From Opitutia bacterium (GTDB lineage: Bacteria > Verrucomicrobiota > Verrucomicrobiia > Opitutales > Opitutaceae): 64,000 bases of DNA. The notes under the pieces are model-generated. The model did not search any database, was not told where the DNA came from, and saw only the letters and a list, made by a program, of their open reading frames with translations. Location: positions 1-64,000 of the forward strand of contig JACPPI010000001.1 of the NCBI GenBank assembly GCA_016190985.1. The letters are read 5' to 3'. The position numbers and the translations under genes are program-made. Below, piece by piece: positions 44,601 through 52,054 of the stretch; position 1 is the first letter of the stretch; each line of letters opens with the position of its first letter.

Positions 44601-44930
44601 CTCCCAGCCCCAGGTGAGCGAGTCCTGCTTGAAGTAGTCGCCAAAGGACCAGTTGCCCAGCATCTCGAACATCGTGTGGTGGTAGGTGTCGAAGCCGACA
44701 TCCTCGAGGTCGTTGTGCTTGCCGCCGGCGCGGATGCATTTCTGGGTGTCGGCCACGCGTTTCCACGGGGCGCTTTGGTCGCCGAGGAAGTAGGGCACGA
44801 ACTGGTTCATGCCCGCGTTCGTGAACAGCAGGTTGGGGGCCGTCGGCATGAGGGAGGACGACGGCACGATGGCGTGCTGCTTCGACTTGAAGAAGTCGAG
44901 GAACGACGAGCGGATCTGGGCGGAAGTCAT
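41679..44930 (-). CDS. alaS: Alanyl-tRNA synthetase with in-frame RAYT element insertion
   Basis: AlaRS charges tRNA-Ala. The class II core is intact: MTSAQIRSSFLDFFKSKQHA, LLFTNAGMNQFVPYFLG, MFEMLGNWSFGDYFKQ, GCEIWNH-like IEIWNHVFIQFN, then LLYDTYGFPLDMTQ, the editing motifs HHSAAHLIHWAL and SKELCGGTHVTTTGEIG, and the C-Ala domain. Residues 413-608 are foreign: an RAYT domain (CVMPDHVHALLEPH, Tyr in KFLYIVNNPHAANLV) flanked by terminal repeats. The total is 1083 residues; without the insert it would be 887, close to normal. Start at 44930. The frame is open throughout. Confidence 0.93.
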   Translation of the reverse strand: MTSAQIRSSFLDFFKSKQHAIVPSSSLMPTAPNLLFTNAGMNQFVPYFLGDQSAPWKRVADTQKCIRAGGKHNDLEDVGFDTYHHTMFEMLGNWSFGDYFKQDSLTWGWELLTKVWGIPPKRLFATVYSPDKAKGDPSDFDQEAYAIWAKIFADAGLDPAVHIVHGNKQDNFWMMGDTGPCGPCSEIHFSLLPSDDEKAGRKLVNAGSPRCIEIWNHVFIQFNANADGTFAPLAAKHVDTGMGFERVAGIHATTKGFKDFNAEPSNYAADVFKPTFDKIAALSQATYMGTVPATRSLLNKQETIDVTFRVLADHARCVSCAIADGILPGNEGRNYVIRRILRRGIMYGQKNLGLKTGDFSALVAPVIESLGDVFPELKTQRVMVEKAIRAEEESFGRTLDKGLAVFQAEVGNFPGSARVPRAASGVSPDAPTDTRYSKRRLPHFERPWGKYHITFSTHLRRALAPAERQIVLDSLVHGHAQGDYHLFAACVMPDHVHALLEPHPRKKTEDGAPVFRPLNEILHSVKSFTAHEINKATGTSGPVWEKETFDRLIRGENDLMEKFLYIVNNPHAANLVRPGEDYPFLWAPSNEVRRDAEPSPRDAGAPREIPGSIAFLLYDTYGFPLDMTQVLAAERGLSVDVAAFEVEMEKQRERGRAARKTDVIVAVTEGESAAEATKFVGYNIDATHATHAKLVDTVKTEKDAYLVFDQTPFYAEMGGQVGDSGHALINGTRVDITDTIKDKSGRHLHKIGGPASVPAVGAAATLHVDYARRRAINRHHSAAHLIHWALRKVLGTHVRQFGTHKTPDRLRFDFTHFEQMTQAQLRAVEQLVNEKVIDNAKVVSADIEYAKKPDDVLAFFGDKYGKMVRLVDIGGYSKELCGGTHVTTTGEIGLIKITAEMAIAAGTRRIEAAAGQAALDFVVHEEEALKIVNARLNAGVNDVAGKLESLLTHQKELEKKLKAFEAKASAGVADELAAAAVTKDGLKWVSAVVTAENQDALRSLGSQVLHKIGAGAVVQLGALLDGKVSLVAYCSPEAIKAGQAAGKLIGGLTAKLGGKGGGKPDYAQGGGGDAGRLAEALKL
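43107..43159. repeat. Right terminal inverted repeat (two hairpins)
   Basis: After TTCCCGGGGAGC come GCCCGCG-TCC-CGCGGGC and GGTTCGGCG-TCT-CGCCGAACC. It encodes the end of the insert on the minus strand (EVRRDAEPSPRDAGAPRE). Confidence 0.9.
43642..43694. repeat. Left terminal inverted repeat (two hairpins)
   Basis: Read on the minus strand: TTCCCGGGGAGC, then GCACGCG-TCC-CGCGTGC and GCGTCCGGCG-TCT-CGCCGGACGC. It encodes FPGSARVPRAASGVSPDA in frame with alaS. Confidence 0.9.
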
Positions 44931-45227
44931 TGAAACTGTTTGGAAAGGACATCCTCCTTCGCACAAGGCTTCGGAGGACAAGGAGGACAGATTACCGGGA
45001 ACCGGCTGGCAAGTGGGAAGACGGCACCGATCACGGACGAACCCCGGGACGGTCGCAATTGTCCTGTAAAGGCCGTAGTATTTTGTCGAGAATCCAACCG
45101 CCTGTGCTACGTTGCTGCAGCGGGCCGGATTCGCCCGCGCCCGTGCATGAATGCCAACCACGAAAATCGGCGGTCAACCATCAACCCACGGGGCCGCCAG
45201 CAAATTTGAGAACGTGAGGCCAAGGCG
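44931..45227. other. Gap between divergent alaS and the multi-PAS kinase gene
   Basis: This 297-base stretch has no convincing gene. It contains a small repeat around 44952-44987 (TCCTCCTT...AAGGAGGA with an inner CTTCGGAGGA). It must hold the promoters of both divergent genes, but no strong -35/-10 pair was recognised. Confidence 0.5.
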
Positions 45228-48200
45228 ATGACCCTGCTGCTGATTATTTCAATTCTGCTCCGCTTCGCGGCGGCGGTCTGGTCGTTGCTCCTGCTGAGGC
45301 GGCTGCGCGATTGGCGGATGGGCATTCTCACCGTGATGCTGGTTTTCATGACCTACCGCCAGTGCGGCACGCTCCTGGCACAGCCGCAGTGGTGGCCGCC
45401 CACCACGGCGGGGATCGAGGAGGAGTGGGCCGGACTGGCCGTCAGTGTGCTGGCCCTTCTGATGGTCGGGTTTCTCGCCCAGCTGCTCACCGAGCGCCAG
45501 CAGACCGAGGCAAGAATATCCGAGAGCGAGGCCCGTTACCGGCGGGCGGAAGCCGGCACCACCGACGGTCTGTGGGAATGGAACATCGCCACGGGCGAGG
45601 AGTATTGCTCCCCCCGCTGGCTGGAGATCCTGGGCTACTTGCCGGGTGATTCGCTGAAGACTTTCGCGGCGTTCACGATGCTGATTCACCCGGACGACCG
45701 CGCCCGGGCAATGGCCGAATCAGAGCAGAGCCAGCGGGACCACCGGCCCTTTGCCGTGGAAATGCGCCTGCGGCGCAAGGACGGCTCCTACCTCCCGGTG
45801 CTGTCGCGGGGGCAGATCGAGCTGGATGCCGGAGGCAAGCCGGCGCGCATGACCGGCGCCATCACCGACATCTCGGCGCGCCAGCAGGCCGAGGCGGCGT
45901 TGCGGGTGAGCGTGAGCCGCCATCGCCGGCTCGTTGAGTCGAACATCATCGGCGTCATGATTGCCAACACCGACGGGCGCATCACCGAGGCCAACGATTT
46001 GTTCCTCGGCATGGTCGGCCACTCGCGGGAGGATTTGTCGGCCGGGCGCGTGCGCTGGGATGCCCTGACGCCTCCGGAATGGAAGGCAGCGGATCTGCGC
46101 GCCCTCGGCGAACTCAAATCCACCGGTGCCTGCACGCCGTATGAGAAGGAGTATTTCCACAAGGATGGACGCCGCGTGCCGATCCTCATCGCCGTGGCGA
46201 TGCTCGAAGGCACGCCCGGCGATGGCATCTGCCTCATTGAGGACCTGACCGCGCGCAAGCAGGCGGAGGCGGCATTGCGCGGGAGCGAGGCGCGCTTCCG
46301 CACGCTGACGGAGTCCACGTCGGCCGCCGTCTTCATTTACCAGGGGGAACTGTTTTGCTACGTCAATCCTGCGGCCGAGGCGCTCACCGGTTATCCCGCC
46401 GCCGCGTTGCAGCGCATGACATTCTGGGATCTCGTCCACCCCGAATTTCGCGAGGCGGTGCGCGCACGCGGCCGGCGGCGGGACCGGGGCGAAAACCTGC
46501 CCGACCGCTACGAGGTCAAGATTCTGACCCGCACCGGCGAGGAACGTTGGGTGGACTACACCGCCGGCGCCACGGAATACCAGGGCCGGCCGGCGGGCAT
46601 CGGCACCGCCTTCGACATCACCGCGCGCAAGCAGGCCGAGGCCATCGGGGCCTGCCAGGCCAAGGTGCTGGAAATGATCGCCACGGGCGCGCCGCTGGCT
46701 GAGACGCTCGGCACTCTGCTCCTGCTCATCGAGGCCTTTGCTCCGAGCATGCTCGGCTCCATCCTCCTGCTCGATGCCGACGGCGTGCATGTGCGGCACG
46801 GAGCGGCCCCGAGTCTGCCGGAAGCCTTTAACCGGGCGATCGAGGGCCGGCCCATCGGGCCGCGCGCCGGTTCCTGCGGCACCGCCGCCTTCCGGCGGGA
46901 GCCGGTCATCGTGGAGGACATCGCGACCGACCCGCTGTGGGCGGAGTATAAGGAGGCGGCTTTGCCGCACGGGCTGCGCGCCTGCTGGTCCACGCCGATC
47001 TTCGGCGCCCAGGGGGAAGTGCTCGGCACCTTTGCCATTTATTACCGCCAGCCCGGCGGACCCACCGCGCTGCACCGGCGGTGCATTGAGCTGGCGACGG
47101 GCCTGGCCGCCATCGCCATCAGCCGGCAGCGGGCCGAGGCGGCGCTGCGCGAAACCCAGCGCCAGTTGACTTCGCTGATCGGGAACCTGCCGGGCGTGGT
47201 TTACCGCTGCCGCAACGACGCGAACTGGACCACCGAATTCATCAGCGAAGGCGCCCTCCAACTCTTCGGGTATGCGGCCGCCGACTTCATGGAGCATCGG
47301 CGGGAAATCGGCCAGCTGATTCACCCGGACGATCAGGGCCGCGTCTGGGAGGAGATTCAAGCCGCGCTGCGCGAGCGCCGGCGCTATGAGCTTGTCTATC
47401 GCATCATCACCGCGAGCGGCGCGGAGAAATGGCTGGAGGAGCAGGGGGTCGGCGTGTTCGCTGCGGGCGGGGCGCTGCAGGCGCTGGAGGGGTTCGCCAT
47501 CGACATCACCGCGCGCAGGCGGAGTGAAGAAGCCGAAACGGAAAGAAACAAGCTGGCGCAACAAGTCAGCATGATCGCCACCACCGCGCCCGGCGCGCTG
47601 GCTTCCTTCCGCCTTCGGCCCGACGGCCGCGCCGGTTTCCCCTACGCCAGCCCGGCCTGGCTGTCCCTGTTTGCAGTGACTCAGGCAGAGGTGGCCGAAG
47701 ACACCGGCCCGCTTTTGAAACGGCTCCACCCGGACGATGTGGCTCACTTTTTGGCGACGATTCAAGAATCGGCGCGAAGCCTGGCCGATTGGCGCGATGA
47801 ATTCCGGGTCTTGCACCCGGACCGAGGTGAACTCTGGGTGGCAGGCCACTCGACGCCGGTTCGGGAATCCGATGGCAGCATCCTCTGGCACGGATTCATC
47901 ACCGACATCACCGAGCGCAAGCGCAGGGACGAGGCGTTGCGCGCGCAGCACAGGGAACTGGAGAACCTCTATGCCACCACGCCGGTGGGCCTGGCGCTGA
48001 TGGATCGCGGCCTGCGGTTCGTGCGTATCAACGGGCAACTGGCCGCCATCAATGGCAAGCCGGTGGAGGCGCACCTCGGACGGACGATCGAGGAGGCGCT
48101 CCCCGGACTGGCCCCGGTGCTCACGCCCATCTATCGCCGCGTTCTCGACGGCAATACGCCGGTTCTCAACGTGGAAATCCACGGCGAGACGCCGGCTGAA

Positions 48201-50147
48201 CCCGGCGTCATGCGCGACTGGCTGGCGAATTATTACCCCCTGCTCGCGGCCGACGGTTCAGTGAGCGGGATTTCCATCGCCGTCATGGAAATCACCGCGC
48301 AAAAGCGAGCGGAGGCGGCGCTGCGCGAGAAGGAGCAGCTCCTGTCCGAATCCCAGCGCATCGCCCATATCGGCGGCTGGTATTGGGATCTGGCCGGCCC
48401 GATCCGGTGGACGGATGAAACCTATCGCGTCTATGGCGTCGCACCGGAGACGTTCACCCTCAACGCCGAATCTTTCTTCAACCTGATTCATCCCGAGGAC
48501 CGGCCGGCGATGCAGCGATGGGTGGCGGCCTGTGCGGCGGGAGAGAGGCCCGGTGAGCTGGAGTTCCGGGCGCTGCCGCCGGATGGTTCGGTCCGCGTGC
48601 TCAGCGGTCGCGGTGAATTGATTTCTGCCGCGGGAATCAAACCGGCGGTAATGGCCGGCACCGTCCAAGACATCACCGCGCGCAAACTCACGGAGGAAGC
48701 GCTGCGCGAGAGCGAGGCGCGGTTGCGGTTGTCGGCGGAGGCAGCCAACGTCGGGTTGTGGGACTGGGATTTGAAAACCAACCGGGTCTTTTTCTCCCGC
48801 GAATGGAAAAATCAGATTGGCTACCGCGAAGAGGAAATCGCGAATGACTTCCGCGAGTGGCAGGGCCGCGTGCATCCCGATGACCTCGAACCGACGCAGC
48901 AAAAGGTGCGGGCCTATCTCGCCCATCCGCAGGGCCGGTATGAGTCGGAGTTCCGTTTCCGCCACAAGGACGGCTGTTACCGCTGGATTTACACGCACGC
49001 GGACGTGGTGCGCGACGCGGCCGGCCGGCCGGTGCGGATGCTGGGCTGCCATATCGACATCACCGCGCGCAAGGAGGCCGAGGAGGCCTTGCGCGAGAGC
49101 GAGGCCAAGTTCCGCACGCTGGCCGAGACCACGGCCGCCAGCATTTTCGTCCTCCAGGGCCCCCGCTTCAAGTTTGCCAACCCCGCCCTCGAGCGCCTCA
49201 CGGGCTATGCCCGCGAAGAGCTGCTGGCGATGAACTTCTGGGACACGGCGCATCCCGACCACCGGGAACTCGTCCACGCGCGCGGCCTGGCCCGGCAGCG
49301 CGGCGAACCCGTGCCGATCCGCTACGAATTCAAGCTGCTCTCCAAGCAGGGGGAGACCCGCTGGGTGGATTTCACCGCCGGCCTCATCAACTACGAGGGC
49401 CAGCCCGCCAGCCTGGGGACCGCCCTCGACATCACCGAGCGCAAGCAGGGGGAACAGGCCCTGCAGGAATCACAAGCCCAGTTGCGGGCGCTGCTGGCGC
49501 GCTTGCAGCGGGCGCGGGAAGAGGAGCGCAAGCGCGTGTCGCGGGAGATTCATGACGAGCTGGGCCAGCTGCTCACCGGCCTGAAGATGGACATGCGCTG
49601 GCTGGAGCGGAAACTCTCCGACCCGGCCCTGCCGCCGGCGCTCAACCCGCTGCTCGACCGCGCCGTGGGCGCCTCCCAACTGGCGGACCAGACGATCGCC
49701 ACCGTGCAAAGGATCGCGGAGGAACTGCGCCCCGGGGTGCTCGATCAAATCGGCCTCGGGGCCGCGATCGCGCAGGAGCTGCGCCGGTTCGAGCAGCGCG
49801 GCGACGTGCGCGGCACGGTGGTGCTGGCCGAGCCCGCCCCCGCTCTGCCGGCCGCGGTCGCGAACGAACTGTTCTACATCTGCCGGGAAGCGCTCACCAA
49901 CGTGGCCCGCCACGCCCAGGCCGCCCACGTCCGGATCGCCCTGCGCCGCGAGGAGGGAAGCACGGTGCTGGAGGTGAGCGACGACGGGGTGGGAATCGCG
50001 GACGCCGACCTGAACGCGCCCCGATCGCTCGGCCTGCTCGGCATGCAGGAACGGGCGGCGCAGTGCGGCGGCACGGTCGCTTTTGCGCGGAATGAGCCCA
50101 GAGGAACGCGCGTGACCGTGCGCGTGCCGCTGGTCGGGGCCCACTGA
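45228..50147 (+). CDS. Giant multi-PAS/GAF sensor histidine kinase (NarL-family type)
   Basis: This 1639-residue kinase has about three N-terminal membrane helices (residues 1-85). Roughly nine PAS/PAC units follow, each ending in a DITARK/DITERK-like signature, plus one GAF domain (about 490-630, MIATGAPLAETLGTLLLLIEAF). The C-terminal HisKA_3 box is KRVSREIHDELGQLLTGLKMDMRWLE, then HATPase (YICREALTNVARHAQAAHV; LGLLGMQERAAQCGG). This class signals to NarL-type regulators; one lies at 50799-51428 in the same direction. The stop at 50145-50147 coincides with the start of a direct repeat. Confidence 0.93.
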   Translation: MTLLLIISILLRFAAAVWSLLLLRRLRDWRMGILTVMLVFMTYRQCGTLLAQPQWWPPTTAGIEEEWAGLAVSVLALLMVGFLAQLLTERQQTEARISESEARYRRAEAGTTDGLWEWNIATGEEYCSPRWLEILGYLPGDSLKTFAAFTMLIHPDDRARAMAESEQSQRDHRPFAVEMRLRRKDGSYLPVLSRGQIELDAGGKPARMTGAITDISARQQAEAALRVSVSRHRRLVESNIIGVMIANTDGRITEANDLFLGMVGHSREDLSAGRVRWDALTPPEWKAADLRALGELKSTGACTPYEKEYFHKDGRRVPILIAVAMLEGTPGDGICLIEDLTARKQAEAALRGSEARFRTLTESTSAAVFIYQGELFCYVNPAAEALTGYPAAALQRMTFWDLVHPEFREAVRARGRRRDRGENLPDRYEVKILTRTGEERWVDYTAGATEYQGRPAGIGTAFDITARKQAEAIGACQAKVLEMIATGAPLAETLGTLLLLIEAFAPSMLGSILLLDADGVHVRHGAAPSLPEAFNRAIEGRPIGPRAGSCGTAAFRREPVIVEDIATDPLWAEYKEAALPHGLRACWSTPIFGAQGEVLGTFAIYYRQPGGPTALHRRCIELATGLAAIAISRQRAEAALRETQRQLTSLIGNLPGVVYRCRNDANWTTEFISEGALQLFGYAAADFMEHRREIGQLIHPDDQGRVWEEIQAALRERRRYELVYRIITASGAEKWLEEQGVGVFAAGGALQALEGFAIDITARRRSEEAETERNKLAQQVSMIATTAPGALASFRLRPDGRAGFPYASPAWLSLFAVTQAEVAEDTGPLLKRLHPDDVAHFLATIQESARSLADWRDEFRVLHPDRGELWVAGHSTPVRESDGSILWHGFITDITERKRRDEALRAQHRELENLYATTPVGLALMDRGLRFVRINGQLAAINGKPVEAHLGRTIEEALPGLAPVLTPIYRRVLDGNTPVLNVEIHGETPAEPGVMRDWLANYYPLLAADGSVSGISIAVMEITAQKRAEAALREKEQLLSESQRIAHIGGWYWDLAGPIRWTDETYRVYGVAPETFTLNAESFFNLIHPEDRPAMQRWVAACAAGERPGELEFRALPPDGSVRVLSGRGELISAAGIKPAVMAGTVQDITARKLTEEALRESEARLRLSAEAANVGLWDWDLKTNRVFFSREWKNQIGYREEEIANDFREWQGRVHPDDLEPTQQKVRAYLAHPQGRYESEFRFRHKDGCYRWIYTHADVVRDAAGRPVRMLGCHIDITARKEAEEALRESEAKFRTLAETTAASIFVLQGPRFKFANPALERLTGYAREELLAMNFWDTAHPDHRELVHARGLARQRGEPVPIRYEFKLLSKQGETRWVDFTAGLINYEGQPASLGTALDITERKQGEQALQESQAQLRALLARLQRAREEERKRVSREIHDELGQLLTGLKMDMRWLERKLSDPALPPALNPLLDRAVGASQLADQTIATVQRIAEELRPGVLDQIGLGAAIAQELRRFEQRGDVRGTVVLAEPAPALPAAVANELFYICREALTNVARHAQAAHVRIALRREEGSTVLEVSDDGVGIADADLNAPRSLGLLGMQERAAQCGGTVAFARNEPRGTRVTVRVPLVGAH

Positions 50148-50264
50148 TCCGGATTTTCCCACTAATCACACGAATGAACACGAATCGAACCACCGGAACT
50201 CGTGGGTCTTTTCCGTCATTGGTGCCAATTCGTGCAATTCGTGGGCGACTCCGCCAACCCTTTT
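50145..50264. repeat. Direct repeat copy 1 flanking the GxxExxY gene
   Basis: Starts TGATCCGGATTTTCCCACTA, with TGA being the kinase stop codon, and ends near GTGGGCGACTCCGCCAACCC. The internal imperfect inverted arms ATCACACGAATGAACACGAA and TTCGTGCAATTCGTGGG are visible. Copy 2 is at 50640-50755. Confidence 0.85.
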
Positions 50265-50642
50265 ATGACTGAACTACTCCTCAAAGACGAAGTTTACCGC
50301 GTGATGGGTTGCGCGTTCGAAGTCTACAACGATCTGGGTTGCGGATTCCTTGAGCCGGTCTATCAGGAAGCGCTCGAACTCGAACTGACCGCTCAAGCCA
50401 TTCCGTTCGAGGCCCAGCCGCGCATCCGGATCCATTACAAGGGCCAGCTCCTCAAAAAAGACTACGTCGCCGACTTGATCGTCATCGGCCAAATCTTGAT
50501 GGAACTCAAAGCCGAGGAGCGACTCATGCCGCGGGATGAGGCGCAGCTCATCAACTACCTGAAGGCCACACGGCTCCGGGTGGGGCTTCTGATAAACTTT
50601 GGCGCCTTTCCCAAGCTTGAGTGGAAACGCCTCGTGAACTGA
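50265..50642 (+). CDS. GxxExxY family protein
   Basis: The 125-residue protein has the family signature GCGFLEPVYQEALELEL (GxxExxY), then KKDYVADLIVIGQILMELKAEERL, a PD-(D/E)XK nuclease-like D...ExK core, and LINYLKATRLRVGLLINFG. The biochemical role is unproven. The ATG at 50265 is the likely start. The gene is bracketed by direct repeats, each beginning at a stop codon, like a cassette inserted between the kinase and its regulator. Confidence 0.9.
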   Translation: MTELLLKDEVYRVMGCAFEVYNDLGCGFLEPVYQEALELELTAQAIPFEAQPRIRIHYKGQLLKKDYVADLIVIGQILMELKAEERLMPRDEAQLINYLKATRLRVGLLINFGAFPKLEWKRLVN

Positions 50643-50755
50643 TCCGGATTTTTTCCCACTAATCACACGAATGAACACCCATCAGACCAATAGGCTCATG
50701 GTCTTCTCCGTCATTCGTGCCGATTCGTGTGATTCGTGGGCAACCCGCCTTTTCT
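50640..50755. repeat. Direct repeat copy 2 flanking the GxxExxY gene
   Basis: Starts TGATCCGGATTTTTTCCCAC with TGA as the GxxExxY stop, and continues AATCACACGAATGAACACC...TCGTGTGATTCGTGGGCAA. A shorter, more diverged similar segment (CCCACTAGTCACACAAAT) follows before the next gene at 50799. Confidence 0.85.
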
Positions 50756-50798
50756 GACTCGGAATTTTACCCACTAGTCACACAAATCTACACGAATC

Positions 50799-51428
50799 AT
50801 GAGAATTTTGTTAGTCGACGACCACGAAATCGTCCGGCGCGGGCTGAAGCAGCTCCTGGCCGAGGCGTATCCTCAGGCCGTGTTTGGCGAGGCCCACCGC
50901 GTGCCGGAGGCGCGCGCGCTGCTCGCGCGAAAGAAATGGGACCTGATGCTGCTCGACATCAACCTGCCCGGCGGCAGCGGGCTCGACCTGCTCACGGAGG
51001 TGCGGGCGCGACAACCGCAGGCCGCCGTGCTGATGCTCAGTTCCTATCCCGAGGAGGAATTCGCCGTGCGCGCCTTCAGGCTCGGCGCGGCGGGCTACCT
51101 GACGAAAGCGAGCCTGGCTGACGAGATGCTGGTCGCCGCGGGAAAAGTGCTCGCGGGAGGCAAATATGTGAGCGCCGCGCTCGCGGAGAGACTGGCCACG
51201 GTGCTGGGCAGCCCGGCCCCATCCGCCCCGCACGAGACGCTCTCGCCGCGCGAGCTGGAGGTCCTGCGGCTGGTGGCCCTGGGGAAAACGATCAAGGAGA
51301 TCGCGGCGGGGTTTTCGCTCAGCGACAAGACCATCGCGACGTATCGCGCGCGCATCTCGGAGAAGCTCGGCCTGTCCACCAACGTGGAGCTGGCCCGCTA
51401 CGCCCTGCAGCACCGGCTGGTGGAGTAG
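50799..51428 (+). CDS. NarL/LuxR-family response regulator
   Basis: The 209-residue regulator has a receiver (RILLVDDHEIVRRG; phospho-Asp LMLLDINLPGGSG; Lys in YLTKASLADE). A LuxR-type helix-turn-helix follows (LSPRELEVLRLVALGKTIKEIAAGFSLSDKTIATYRARISEKLGL). It is the probable partner of the multi-PAS kinase upstream, whose HisKA_3 domain belongs to the same class. The GxxExxY cassette lies between them. Confidence 0.94.
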   Translation: MRILLVDDHEIVRRGLKQLLAEAYPQAVFGEAHRVPEARALLARKKWDLMLLDINLPGGSGLDLLTEVRARQPQAAVLMLSSYPEEEFAVRAFRLGAAGYLTKASLADEMLVAAGKVLAGGKYVSAALAERLATVLGSPAPSAPHETLSPRELEVLRLVALGKTIKEIAAGFSLSDKTIATYRARISEKLGLSTNVELARYALQHRLVE

Positions 51429-51441
51429 GGAACTGTGAACT

Positions 51442-51523
51442 GTGACAGGTGGCGAGTGACCTGTGACGAGCAAGGCCAGCAGATCAAAGCTCCTCCGGTA
51501 GTCCGTCACTCGCTACCCGTCAC
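51442..51523. repeat. Inverted repeat GTGACAGGTGGCGAGTGAC
   Basis: The 19-bp arms at 51442-51460 and 51505-51523 have two mismatches and are 44 bases apart. It occupies the centre of the 215-base gap before the next receiver gene. Confidence 0.65.
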
Positions 51524-51643
51524 CCGTCACATCCCACACCGCCTGTCGGCAATTCTCCCGACAACCCGCTTCCGGCGCGGCGGACACGATTTTCAGCCCC
51601 GACCCGACTACCGGGATTCGCTCCGGTGGTCTAGGATGCGGGT

Positions 51644-52054
51644 GTGAATGACACCGCCCCGCCGCTCCCGGTCCTGCTCGTCGATGACTCCGGCCCGGTG
51701 CGCCAGCGCATCCGCAGCCTGGTCGAGGAAACCCAGGCCGCCACCGTCATCGGCGAGGCCGCCATTGCGGGCACGGCGCTCGCCTTGTTTCAGGCGCACG
51801 CGCCCGCCGCGGTGATCCTGGAACTTGGGCTGGCGGGCGCAAGCGGCCTGCTGGCCGAGATCAAACGTCTCAGCCCCGCGTGCGTGGTGATCATGCTCGG
51901 GAGCAGTGAGAGCACGGAATGCCGTGATTTCTGTCTGCGCCGGGGGGCGGACCATTATTTCAGCAAGCACAAGGAATTCGAGCGCGTCCCGGAAGTGCTG
52001 CGGGAGCTGCATTCCACCCGGACCGACCGGCCGAGCGGCGGCACCAAACCATGA
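51644..52054 (+). CDS. Single-domain receiver with Glu at the phosphorylation position
   Basis: The 136-residue protein is a receiver (VLLVDDSGPVRQRIRSL, VVIMLGSSEST, DHYFSKHKEFERV). Its beta-3 motif reads AAVILELGLAGASG where the phospho-Asp should be, with Glu in place of Asp (the usual pattern is LDLxLP). It may act as a constitutive or phospho-independent receiver. The GTG at 51644 is the start. Its end overlaps the next kinase gene by 4 bases. Confidence 0.8.
   Translation: MNDTAPPLPVLLVDDSGPVRQRIRSLVEETQAATVIGEAAIAGTALALFQAHAPAAVILELGLAGASGLLAEIKRLSPACVVIMLGSSESTECRDFCLRRGADHYFSKHKEFERVPEVLRELHSTRTDRPSGGTKP

Noticed and set aside
41679-45161. Longer alaS start at 45161
   Set aside because: The extra 77 residues have no AlaRS homology; MTSAQIRSSFLDFF at 44930 matches the family start.
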